Positions 34,314 to 43,100 of a DNA stretch of 64,000 nucleotides are shown piece after piece; the first letter of the stretch is position 1, and every line of letters starts with the position of its first letter. Location of the stretch: positions 1 through 64,000 of the forward strand of contig NZ_VCRA01000001.1 in the NCBI RefSeq assembly GCF_005938385.1, written 5' to 3'. The translations under genes and the position numbers were made by a program. This stretch comes from Paenibacillus mesophilus. Lineage in GTDB: Bacteria; Bacillota; Bacilli; Paenibacillales; NBRC-103111. Below the pieces are notes generated by a model, which saw nothing but the letters and a program-made list of their open reading frames with translations, was not told where the DNA came from and made no database searches.

Positions 34314-35081
34314 ATGACGGATCTTACGCTTCTAACCGCCTTTACCGCCGCATTCTTCGGTCTTATCATAGGCAGCTTTCTCAATGTCGTAGCCATTCGC
34401 CTACTTAAAGGCGAATCCATCTCCTATCCTCCTTCCCATTGCGTCAACTGTCAGCACAGGCTGTATCCGATCGATCTCATTCCCGTATTCAGCTACTTGC
34501 TGCTGATGGGAAAATGCAGATATTGCAGAGAACGTATCTCTGCGGCTTATCCTATCGGCGAGTTGGCTGCAGCTGTTACATTCGGCGTTACGGCTTGGAA
34601 GATCGGCTACCAGCCGGAGCTGCTGGCCGGACTGCTACTGGCTTCCATCCTGATCGTTATCGTTCAGACGGATTTGAGGGCCATGATCATTCCGGATAAG
34701 GTCGTTTTTTTCGGGTTCGGGGCGGCCGTTCTGATCCGATTATTCGTCCACCCGTTGCCGCTATGGAGTTACTTGGCCGCTTTTGTCGTCGGTGGCGGCA
34801 TTCTGCTGCTTCTCGCCGTTGTCAGCAAAGGAGGCATGGGCGGAGGGGATATTAAGCTGTTCGCCTTCATCGGGCTCATACTCGGACTTCCGCTTACGCT
34901 GCTGGCTTTGTTCGTATCCGCTTTACTCGGCACCTTATACGGCCTGATTTTGATTGTATTCCGCAAATTCAAGAGACGCACCGCCATCCCTTTCGGTCCG
35001 TTTCTAGCGCTCGGCTCTCTCCTATCCTATTTATGGGGAACAGGGCTCATTGACTTCTATGTTCGGTTGTTCGTATCCTAA
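34314..35081 (+). CDS. pilD: Prepilin peptidase PilD
   Basis: A 255-residue membrane aspartyl protease that cleaves the prepilin leaders and usually N-methylates the new terminus. The N-terminal methylase-type zinc domain has Cys43, Cys46, Cys68 and Cys71. The two catalytic aspartates are Asp120 in QTDLRAMIIPD and Asp179 in MGGGDIKL, the GxGD-type motif. Seven or eight membrane helices are apparent. It serves pilA here and the three minor pilins on the other strand. It probably belongs to the pilB-pilO transcript. Confidence 0.92.
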   Translation: MTDLTLLTAFTAAFFGLIIGSFLNVVAIRLLKGESISYPPSHCVNCQHRLYPIDLIPVFSYLLLMGKCRYCRERISAAYPIGELAAAVTFGVTAWKIGYQPELLAGLLLASILIVIVQTDLRAMIIPDKVVFFGFGAAVLIRLFVHPLPLWSYLAAFVVGGGILLLLAVVSKGGMGGGDIKLFAFIGLILGLPLTLLALFVSALLGTLYGLILIVFRKFKRRTAIPFGPFLALGSLLSYLWGTGLIDFYVRLFVS

Positions 35082-35110
35082 ATAGTAAAGGCGGGGTGAG
35101 GCTGAAGCAG

Positions 35111-36265
35111 ATGAAGAACGTACTGACACAATTCCGACAAATGCTGAATCCGGGCTCCTCCACGATCGGTATTGAAATGACCGATTGTTCCATTAAGGTT
35201 GTAGAAATTACCTTGACTTCGAAAAAACGTCCTTATTTAAATAAATGTATGATCGAACGATTGCCCCGTCAAACGATCGACGACGGTAAAATAAAAGATA
35301 CGGCGCTCGTTGCCGATACGCTTCGGGACATGCTGGAGAAAATGAATATCCGGAAGCGCAAGGTGCACATGATCGTTCCCAGCCAGTTGGTCATGGTGCG
35401 TTTTCTGAAGCTGCCGGACATTCCGGATAAAGAATTGCGCAAAGTAGTCGAATTCGAGATGAAGCATTCGATCCATCTGCCGTTCGAGCAGCCTTATTAC
35501 GATTTTTGCAAATTAACCGATTCCGATCATGCCGGGGCGGACAAAAAAGCCCGCTCGTCCAAGAAATCATCGAAAGCGGAACACGAGAAAGATTCGATCT
35601 TTCAGGAAGCGGCGGCGGGGCGACACGGCGGCGGGGCGGACGGTACCGGTTTGTTCGAAGAGTTCGTTTCACTGCAAACGGAGGAAATGCTGCAATGCGA
35701 CGTCATGCTTGTAGCCGCACCGAAAGAAATCGTCGATGAATATAGGTCCGTCGTCGAATCGGCGGGCTTAAGCCCTTCCAGTATAGAAATCAAAGCGTTA
35801 TCGCTGTTTCGGGTCATCGAATATTTCCCTATTATCGACGAGAGAGAAACGATTTTGCTCGTGGACATTAACGACGCCGCTACGGATCTCAGCATTTTTC
35901 ATGACAAGCAGCTTAAAATTACGAGAAGCGTGCCGCTCGATTTCTCGGCTACCGATCCGTCGGAATATCCCGATAACGACGACGATTTCAATCAATCGTG
36001 CCAGCAGTTGACCCACGAATTGGAGAGGCTCATGAATTTTTACCGGTACACCTTAAATAACCGTAATCAGGAGTTTAAGCGCGTCGTGATCTCGGGAGAC
36101 GTGAGCCGGTTGGATGCTATTATCGATTCGCTGCGAGAACGGCTCCCTCTGCGAATAACCCCGCTCCATGCAGATATGATGGGGGTTCATCACAGCGGCA
36201 GTCAGGACTGCTTTACGAATTTTGCAGTACCGATCGGCTTGGCTCTAAGAGGGCTGACATCGTGA
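35111..36265 (+). CDS. pilM: Type IV pilus assembly protein PilM
   Basis: Actin-like cytoplasmic protein of about 384 residues that recruits PilN and the motors. ATP-fold motifs include STIGIEMTDCSIKVVEI, MIVPSQLVMVRFLKLP and ILLVDINDAATDLSIFHD. An oddity is a long polar, Lys/Ser/Gly-rich insert at roughly residues 135-185 (KKARSSKKSSKAEHEKD, AAAGRHGGGADG), which many PilM proteins lack. The ATG at 35111 is preceded by GGTGAGG. An in-frame GTG at 35096 is the alternative. Its stop overlaps the pilN start by 4 bp. Confidence 0.88.
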   Translation: MKNVLTQFRQMLNPGSSTIGIEMTDCSIKVVEITLTSKKRPYLNKCMIERLPRQTIDDGKIKDTALVADTLRDMLEKMNIRKRKVHMIVPSQLVMVRFLKLPDIPDKELRKVVEFEMKHSIHLPFEQPYYDFCKLTDSDHAGADKKARSSKKSSKAEHEKDSIFQEAAAGRHGGGADGTGLFEEFVSLQTEEMLQCDVMLVAAPKEIVDEYRSVVESAGLSPSSIEIKALSLFRVIEYFPIIDERETILLVDINDAATDLSIFHDKQLKITRSVPLDFSATDPSEYPDNDDDFNQSCQQLTHELERLMNFYRYTLNNRNQEFKRVVISGDVSRLDAIIDSLRERLPLRITPLHADMMGVHHSGSQDCFTNFAVPIGLALRGLTS

Positions 36266-36822
36266 AAACCATTAACCTTCTCCCCCGAAAGCCGTTTGCG
36301 GAGAGAGCGTTCGTTCCGCTGCTGGCCGCATCTGTCGCATTGTCCGTTCTCATCGCGCTGCTCATCGGATTTTTCGTAATCCGTTACGAAGCCAATATTG
36401 ACAATAAGTCCGGCAAAACAGCCGAAATCCAAGAACAAATAAAACAGCTGCAGGCATTAAGAATCGTGGACAGTGCGACTGCGGACTTCAACGCGCTCTC
36501 CGAAGAGGTCAACAAGCTGAAAGCTTCACGCCGATACTGGATTCCGGTATTCGAAGCGCTGGCAAGCAGCTTGCCGAAGACATCCCGAATCACGTCAATG
36601 GGATTCGACGATCATGAGAAGCTTACGGTCGCTATGGAAACCGATTCGCTTGATCATATAGCCGATTATACGACTCTGCTGCAGCGGGTCCCTCTTGTCG
36701 ATAAACTATCCGTCGCGAAAATAGAAAAAATATCGAAATCCGCATCGGTCGGCGATCAGACCTTGTACGCCTATTCCGTTACGATCGAGATATCGCTCAC
36801 AAAACTATCACAACCGAAGTAG
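36262..36822 (+). CDS. pilN: Type IV pilus assembly protein PilN
   Basis: Bitopic membrane protein of 186 residues. The short cytoplasmic N-terminus KTINLLPRKP is the PilM-binding motif. One membrane helix follows (AASVALSVLIALLIGFFVI), then a coiled coil and a small ferredoxin-like domain. The GTG start overlaps the pilM stop (GTGA), which points to translational coupling. It pairs with PilO to align the platform. Confidence 0.9.
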   Translation: MKTINLLPRKPFAERAFVPLLAASVALSVLIALLIGFFVIRYEANIDNKSGKTAEIQEQIKQLQALRIVDSATADFNALSEEVNKLKASRRYWIPVFEALASSLPKTSRITSMGFDDHEKLTVAMETDSLDHIADYTTLLQRVPLVDKLSVAKIEKISKSASVGDQTLYAYSVTIEISLTKLSQPK

Positions 36823-36833
36823 GGGATTCCATC

Positions 36834-37685
36834 ATGGACAAGCAAACCGTGATGCAATGGATAAGCCGTCTGCGCCAGCCGTTACCGATTCTTCTTATCG
36901 TGACGGCATGCGGCCTGCTGTTCAATATTTTATTATTCTCATACAGCTTGCTGCCCGTCGTTCGCAAGCAGGTCGAATATTCATTGGAGTACGCCAAATT
37001 CGACAGGCTGGTCAGCTCGATCGAACGCACTCCCATTCCGCCCAAAGCTTCCGCGAACGAGATCGGGCTGCTGGTGAAGCAGGTGCCTACCAAAGAAGAG
37101 CTGTCCCGGTTTATTATTCAGATGAAGGAAATCGAGCTCAAAACCGGCGTTACTTTGACCAAGCTGACGTTTGGCGAAGAGAAGCGGGAGACGGACGATT
37201 TGACTTCTATCGTAATGGGACAAACCAAAATCGGGCAAATGACAGTTCCCTCCGCTGTACCGAACAATAACGGAACGGCAGCCGCCCAGCCGCCGGCCAA
37301 TAATCCGGCGCCGTCTTCCACGGCATCAAGCAAGCTTCAGGAGCTCAAGGGCAATATGAGCGTGCAGGGCACCTATACGCAAATCGTGGACTTTTTCAAT
37401 CGGCTGTATCAATTGGACAGAATCGTCAATGTGAAGAAATGGGACATGGCTCCGTCAGCCGGGGAACTGAACGGATTCCAGACGCCGATTCCGAAGCTGC
37501 AAAAGGAAAACGAGCCGCTGCTGCTTCAAGCCAAAATGGAATTTGCGATCTATGCGGCGCCGCAATATTCCGGAAAACTGGCGGATCTGCCTCCGCTATC
37601 CGTTCCCTTGCCGGAAGCTCCGAAAGTGCCGATTTTAACCGATCAGCAATATTACGAATTGCTGAAATCCGCAGCCGGGCAATAG
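36834..37685 (+). CDS. pilO: Type IV pilus assembly protein PilO
   Basis: A 283-residue bitopic membrane protein. One membrane helix lies near residues 18-38 (LPILLIVTACGLLFNILL), followed by a coiled coil and a periplasm-side domain interrupted by a Pro/Ala/Asn-rich spacer (AAAQPPANNPAPSSTAS). The second half has the PilO-like YTQIVDFFNRLYQLDRIVNVKKW. It starts 12 bp after pilN and is the last gene of the operon, which has no pilP or pilQ, as expected without an outer membrane. Confidence 0.88.
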   Translation: MDKQTVMQWISRLRQPLPILLIVTACGLLFNILLFSYSLLPVVRKQVEYSLEYAKFDRLVSSIERTPIPPKASANEIGLLVKQVPTKEELSRFIIQMKEIELKTGVTLTKLTFGEEKRETDDLTSIVMGQTKIGQMTVPSAVPNNNGTAAAQPPANNPAPSSTASSKLQELKGNMSVQGTYTQIVDFFNRLYQLDRIVNVKKWDMAPSAGELNGFQTPIPKLQKENEPLLLQAKMEFAIYAAPQYSGKLADLPPLSVPLPEAPKVPILTDQQYYELLKSAAGQ

Positions 37686-37700
37686 CTGCGGAAACAAACA

Positions 37701-37768
37701 AGCCTTCTCGGTATAGCACTGCCGCCGCTGCCCGGCGTAGTGTCTATAGCCAAGAAGGCTATTTTTTA
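37701..37768. terminator. Bidirectional terminator between pilO and the minor pilin operon
   Basis: Long stem AGCCTTCTCGGTATAGCACT (37701-37720) with its imperfect inverse (37739-37760) and ATTTTTTA beyond. It separates the two convergent pilus operons. Confidence 0.85.
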
Positions 37769-37769
37769 T

Positions 37770-39116
37770 TTACAAGGGACTGCCTCCCCAAGTCGAACCC
37801 GTTGTCGTACCGCCTCCACCGGTGCTTGTCGTGACGATTTGCAGTGTCGTATAACCGCCGCCTATGCTGACGGTCGAGTCGCCGATCTGGGCTACCTCCG
37901 CCGCAATGCTTCCGGACGCCGTGATCGTGCCTTTGTTTACGCTAAGCGTATCCGCAACAAAAATGTCCCCTTCCGAGCTGATGGAACTATTATTTTGCGC
38001 GGTCACACTGCCCGCAATAATCAAGGTAGGATTTGCATTATCGGGATTATCGGCTATTAGGGCAGCGTTGTTGCTTACGCTTACGCTATTTTTAATAATC
38101 ATCTGTTTCGCTTTTACATCCGCATTGTTTTGTACATTCATCGAGTCCGCATAAAAGATATTTTCCGCATTCAGGGTTCCGTTATTTTGTACGTTCGCCG
38201 CCCCCTTCACCAATATGTTCCCGTACAGCCCGTTCACGCTCTTTGCCGTTAAATTGAAGTTATTGCTGCTGTTCATATTGCCCAGAAGGACGATATCGCC
38301 ATACACGGTCAGATTGCTTCCGATGTCCAGTGAGTCTACTACGAGAACGACCGGCTTGGATGGGGAACCGAATGTCGTGTCGCTTCCGATATTAACGTTT
38401 GTCGCCTTGACAATGACGGGATTGGAAGTACTGTTCGCTATTGCATTCGATATTTGAGCGGCTTCTGTGCAATTGGTACAAGTCGTGTTGACCGAATTTT
38501 GATAAGAAGTGATTTGACCGGTTACGGAAGTGGACAATTGTGAGAGTTCACCGGTTATAGCCGCATCCAAGGTTTGGTTCGTCGTGGCCTGCATACCGCC
38601 GGGCAAAGTGCTCTGATTGGCGCCGGCTTGCGTATAAATGCTGGTAGAGTTGGCAGGAACCTGAATGACATTCGTCGTATCAATCGTCTGAGAAGAAGTC
38701 CCGTTGCTGACGTTGAAGGCATAGCCCAACGATTTGGTCCGCGTCATATTGCCGCTTGTCGCACTGACCTTGGCGTACACGATGGCGGAGTTATTCGAGA
38801 CGGCCGGCTGCAGCAGTTCCACCTGGATGGTTGTGCCGTCCGGCGATTGAAACGTCTTCTGCCCCCAGCCGGGATAAGCCAAAAAGTAGCCGGGCCTGTC
38901 TCCGGAAGAATAAGCATTCAAATACGCGACCAGCGACTCCAGAACCCCTACCGCCATCAGATTAGCCGATTTATCGAGCATATCCCTTTTGTTCGCCGAG
39001 GTTGCGGAAGAACTCATCATAAACATGACCGGCGCGAAAATGACCAAGATCAGGGAAGCCATCAGGATGTATAGGAGAAGGGCCGCTCCGCGTTCATTGT
39101 TCAAATAGGTTTTCAT
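37770..39116 (-). CDS. PilX-like minor pilin fused to a repetitive beta-solenoid domain
   Basis: A 448-residue protein beginning with NERGAALLLYILMASLILVIFAP-like sequence split over residues 7-30. This is the pattern of PilX-type accessory pilins that lack the +5 Glu. The C-terminal half (from about 250) is a series of short repeats of the kind NNGTLNAENIFYADSM and NNADVKAKQMIIKNS, which resembles bactofilin/polymer-forming right-handed beta-helix folds. The tail ends in a Gly/Thr-rich stretch. It could be an adhesive tip or a scaffold at the pilus base. The gene is last of three pilin-type genes, 15 bp after the previous one, and ends at the shared terminator. Confidence 0.75.
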   Translation of the reverse strand: MKTYLNNERGAALLLYILMASLILVIFAPVMFMMSSSATSANKRDMLDKSANLMAVGVLESLVAYLNAYSSGDRPGYFLAYPGWGQKTFQSPDGTTIQVELLQPAVSNNSAIVYAKVSATSGNMTRTKSLGYAFNVSNGTSSQTIDTTNVIQVPANSTSIYTQAGANQSTLPGGMQATTNQTLDAAITGELSQLSTSVTGQITSYQNSVNTTCTNCTEAAQISNAIANSTSNPVIVKATNVNIGSDTTFGSPSKPVVLVVDSLDIGSNLTVYGDIVLLGNMNSSNNFNLTAKSVNGLYGNILVKGAANVQNNGTLNAENIFYADSMNVQNNADVKAKQMIIKNSVSVSNNAALIADNPDNANPTLIIAGSVTAQNNSSISSEGDIFVADTLSVNKGTITASGSIAAEVAQIGDSTVSIGGGYTTLQIVTTSTGGGGTTTGSTWGGSPL

Positions 39117-39131
39117 GGTGCGGCAGCCCCT

Positions 39132-39686
39132 TTACTTCGTAGTGGCATTACTAATCAGCTTGACGGAAGTCGTTTGAACGGAAGCAGGAGATCCGCCAAA
39201 GGCGATCGTAATCTGGATCAATTCGCCGTTTTGCAATATCGAAGCGATCGGATTGTTGTTATATCGATAGCTGGGCGCTTGATTCAGGTTTTGCGCAATG
39301 ATGGCGGAAGCGGTATACTTTTGCGGACTGCCCGTCACGCTGATCGATGCATTCGCAAAATCCGCATCGTCATTGGCCGCATTCGCATCGTTGCTGAAAT
39401 CGTATGAGATTAGCTGTCCGTCGGTATAATACAACGACTTCAGCTTCGGTCCCGCTTTATATCGAAGCTCATTGCCCGTCACGAATATTTTGGAGGAGTT
39501 GGATAAATCGGCCGTAATCAGGTTCATCGTTCGATTGATCGCATTCCTGTCGTTGTGGCTCGCGATCCGGGAAGTAAACTGCTTCTGCTCGCTGTGTATA
39601 AGCAGGAAGACGACGGATAGAAGGATTCCCGACACGGCGACTGCGGCCAATAGCTCGATTAAGGTCAATCCTTTCTCATTGTTCAT
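39132..39686 (-). CDS. PilW-like minor pilin
   Basis: A 184-residue prepilin with a 6-residue leader and cleavage site MNNEKG|LTLIELL, Glu at +5 and a hydrophobic helix (AAVAVSGILLSVVFLLI). The mature part has a PilW/PulJ-like order with RIASHNDRNAINRTMNLITAD after the helix. Minor pilins of this kind prime assembly or sit at the tip. It begins 4 bp after the PilV-like gene, so the three minor pilins form one operon. Confidence 0.85.
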   Translation of the reverse strand: MNNEKGLTLIELLAAVAVSGILLSVVFLLIHSEQKQFTSRIASHNDRNAINRTMNLITADLSNSSKIFVTGNELRYKAGPKLKSLYYTDGQLISYDFSNDANAANDDADFANASISVTGSPQKYTASAIIAQNLNQAPSYRYNNNPIASILQNGELIQITIAFGGSPASVQTTSVKLISNATTK

Positions 39687-39690
39687 CCGC

Positions 39691-40074
39691 TCACCCGCTC
39701 CAAGAAATTGTGACAGTCAACAGCCGGGGCGCGCCGTTCATATAGACGACCGTTTGCAAGGAAGCCATGCTGTTGCCGAACTGTGAGTTGTTGTATGTAA
39801 CAGCGGCCGCCGTGTAAGGCTGATCCTGAATAAATGCCGTGTAGGGAGCCGGGACTGCCGGTGCCGCCGTGTAGGCATTTCCGGTCTTGATCTGGCTCCG
39901 GGCTTCGTTCAGCTTTTCTTCGGCTATTTTCAAGGCAGCGTCATAGCGGCCGCTGTTTCTGTCCGAAATGAGGTTAAAGTTGGTCAGATTCACGAATCCG
40001 ATAATGACGATGCCCAATATGACAACGGCGGCGAGAACCTCCAATAGCGTAAATCCTTTTTCGTTCGTCGGCAC
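39691..40074 (-). CDS. PilV-like minor pilin
   Basis: A 127-residue prepilin with leader MPTNEKG, the cleavage site G|FTLLEVL and Glu at +5, then AAVVILGIVIIGFVNLTN. The mature domain has the AALKIAEEKLNEAR helix of PilV/GspI-type proteins. The GTG start at 40074 is chosen because AAAGGCGGTG precedes it. Starting at 40116 would give an abnormally long leader. It lies only 88 bp downstream of jetC on the same strand with no clear terminator between, so transcription from the Wadjet operon may continue into it. Confidence 0.85.
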   Translation of the reverse strand: MPTNEKGFTLLEVLAAVVILGIVIIGFVNLTNFNLISDRNSGRYDAALKIAEEKLNEARSQIKTGNAYTAAPAVPAPYTAFIQDQPYTAAAVTYNNSQFGNSMASLQTVVYMNGAPRLLTVTISWSG

Positions 40075-40162
40075 AAGGCACCGCCTTTCGAGTTGTTTCG
40101 CTGCTCTTACCTTCATCGTACACCAAAAGCTGTTGTCCGAAAAGGCCGGCCCCCGGATCGTA

Positions 40163-43100
40163 TCAAAACAATTGGATTTGACTTACGCGCGCTCCGAGCC
40201 GCTCGAGCGTCTCCGGAGCATTGTCGCGGAAATAGGCGTGCTGGACGCGCTGTGTCGCTTCCATGATCTGCTTGCCCGAATCGGCGGCTTGACGCAGCCG
40301 GCAGCTGTAGACGACCGGGAAGTAATCCTGCAGAAACTTCCCTTCGGCATGGGCGGTAAGCGCAATGATTTGGAAGCCGAGCTGGTCCGCGATGAAAAAT
40401 ACCGGGCTCAGCACGTGCTCGCTCGAAGCTTTGCCGAACGGGTTGTCGAGAATGACGGTCCGGTGACGCTTCATCGTGCCTTGGATGTACTGCTTGCGCT
40501 CGGCCACATAGTTGAGCAGCCCGAGGAACAGCGTCATGTTCTTGCTCCATTTCTCCCCGCCCGACCAGCGGTTGGACTGCTCCCACGAATAAGCCGCCTT
40601 CGTCACCTGGTGATCGTTCGATACTTTGCGGCACGTGATGCCGACGCTCTCGTTCTGCATGACCACCTGCATCAGCTGGCGCGAGTCGAGCCATTTCTCC
40701 AAATCTTTGCGCATCGCCGTCTGCTGCTCCTGGCCTTGCTCGCCCGTATACTTCTCGTGCTCCAGCCTGCGCAATATCCATTCGATATGCTGGCGAATCC
40801 GCTCCTTGCCGGTCTGCTCGTCCCATTCCGGGATCGTGAACGCGTACATGTCTTTCCAGCCGTCTTCCGTCCGGACCCTCGTCTTCTTAGGCAGTTCCTT
40901 CAGCTCTTGGACGATTTGCTTCAGGTGGGTATGAATATGCTGGATGTAATGCTGCAGGTCCTGATCGTGCGTCTGGATCGTCTGCTCGGCGATATGGATC
41001 GCCCGCTGAATCCGGTTCTCCATCGTCTGCTGGAATTCGAGAATGTCCCCGTAGCTTTCTTTGGCTTCGACCCCTTGAACGAACATTTGGCGGAGCTTCA
41101 TATCCTGAACGTGCTGCAGGCAAAACTCCTTCAGACGCTGCTTGCCCTGCCATACGGTCTGCTTCTCCTTCTCGAGCCGCTCGTGCTGGACGCGCAGCGC
41201 GCCGACGGCCGCCTCGGTCTGCGCCGTGCGCTTGTAGGCATATTGGCTTTGCTCGTCCGCGGACAGAACGGTTGGTTCGATGCGAGGATCTTCGAGCTGG
41301 TAAGTCAGCGTATATTTGTTCCAAGTCTGGAGCACGGAATCGAGCTCGCGCAATTGCCGCTCGATCTGCTGCTGCCGCTGGTGCAGCTCCTCCTGCTCCC
41401 GCCGAAGCTCCGATTGTTCCCGCTCCAGCGCGCGATCCGCTTCCTGCAGCGGCTCCTCGAACCTCGCCCGAGGCTCGTCCGGATACTGCTCCTCGTATTG
41501 TCTGCCCAATAGGAGCAGCATGCCCTCGGCTTCTCTCAGCGCCTTCTCTTCGCGGGCAAACGTCTCCGCGACCTCATTCGCCTCTTCGCGGAACCGGCGG
41601 ATTTTCCCCCACCATTCGCGCTTGCGCTCGGGATCGGGCGGCAGCGGGGCGTCCTCGTCGGTATCGGGACGTTCCATCCGCAGCTTCTCCATCTCGCGGA
41701 CGCAGTCGTTCGCCCGCTCTTGCTCGCTTCTCCATTCCGACTCGAGCGCGGACCGTTCCTTGCCGATCCGGTGGCGCTCAAGCGCAAGCGACTTCCGCTC
41801 TTCCTTCAGCTCCGCCATGGCGGCCTCCGGCTCGACGAAGGCGAACGATTGCACTTCCCGGTACAGCTCGTCCTGCTTCAGCACCTGCATCGAGACGCGA
41901 ACGTCCTGCAGCGCCTGACGTACGTCCTGCAATTCGGCCGTCAACAGCTTTACATGCTCCTGGCGGCGCTGCTGCCTCTTCTGCAAGCTGTCGAGCTGCT
42001 CCCGTACCGGCATAAGCTCCTGCTCCAGCTTGCCGATGTCCCGCCCGAGCTCCATATAATCTTGGGCGTCGCGCAGCCAGATGCCGAGCTGGACAATGCG
42101 CTCCCCCGCTTCCTCCAAATAGATCCGGAGCTTGTCCGCTTCCTGCCGGTTGGCGTTCAGCTCCTGCTCCAGCCGTTTCTGCTCGTCGACGAGAGCGAGC
42201 AGCAGCTCGCGGTTTGCTTTCAGATTCGTCTCGATCGACTGGACGACCGACAGCGGATAGTCCCGCATGAACGTTTCCAGCCTGCGCTGCGCCGCCCGCC
42301 ACTCCGCAAGCTCGCGCTCCTTGCCCTCGCGCTCGAGCTTGACCGCCTCCGCCTTCTCCAGCATCTCCTTCTTCCACCGCTCGAAAGCGCCGGCTTCTTC
42401 GCTCGCCGACCAGTGCTCCGGTACGACCCAATGCCCGTCCGCGGCCCCTTCCTCCTCGGCGAGCGTCCGTCCCTTCACGGCGTCGGCCGCTTCCCGAACG
42501 TCTAGCACGCGGATCGGAAACGCGAACTCTTTGCCCGCCGTCCGCAGCTTGCCGAGCAAAACCGGCTTCTCCTGCTCCGTCGTAACCAACGTCACCGCCC
42601 ACAACCGGTCGGTTCCCCCGAGTTTCGCCGCTTCACCCGCCAGGGCGGCAATATACTCCGTTCCTAGCTGAAGCAGCGAGAACTGCCGTTCCCATTGGCG
42701 CGCCATCCTCTCGACCATCGGATCGGCATAGAAGATCGGCTGGGCGCCGTGATCATCCACGAACCGGTAAGCGAGCCGCTCCCGGTCGAGCAGCTTCTGC
42801 TTGTGCGCAAGCCTCAGCTCGACGCCTTCGCCGAGCTGCTCCGCAAGCGACGACTGCTTCTCATATACCGAAGAGATCCGCTCCCACGCCGGCCGTAGCG
42901 CAGCAAGTTCCCGCTTCAGCTCCTGCTGCTCGCGCCCGAGCTGCGCCTCCCGTTCCTCCAGCTTCGCGAGCTCCTTCTCCGCCCGGCTCCGTTCCTCCTC
43001 CGCCTGCTTGCGGCGCTCCTGCTTGCTCTCCCGCTCTTCCTCAAGCCGCTTCAACCGGTTCTTCCAGTCCACCCGTCCGTCTTCGAGACTTTGCTGCTCC

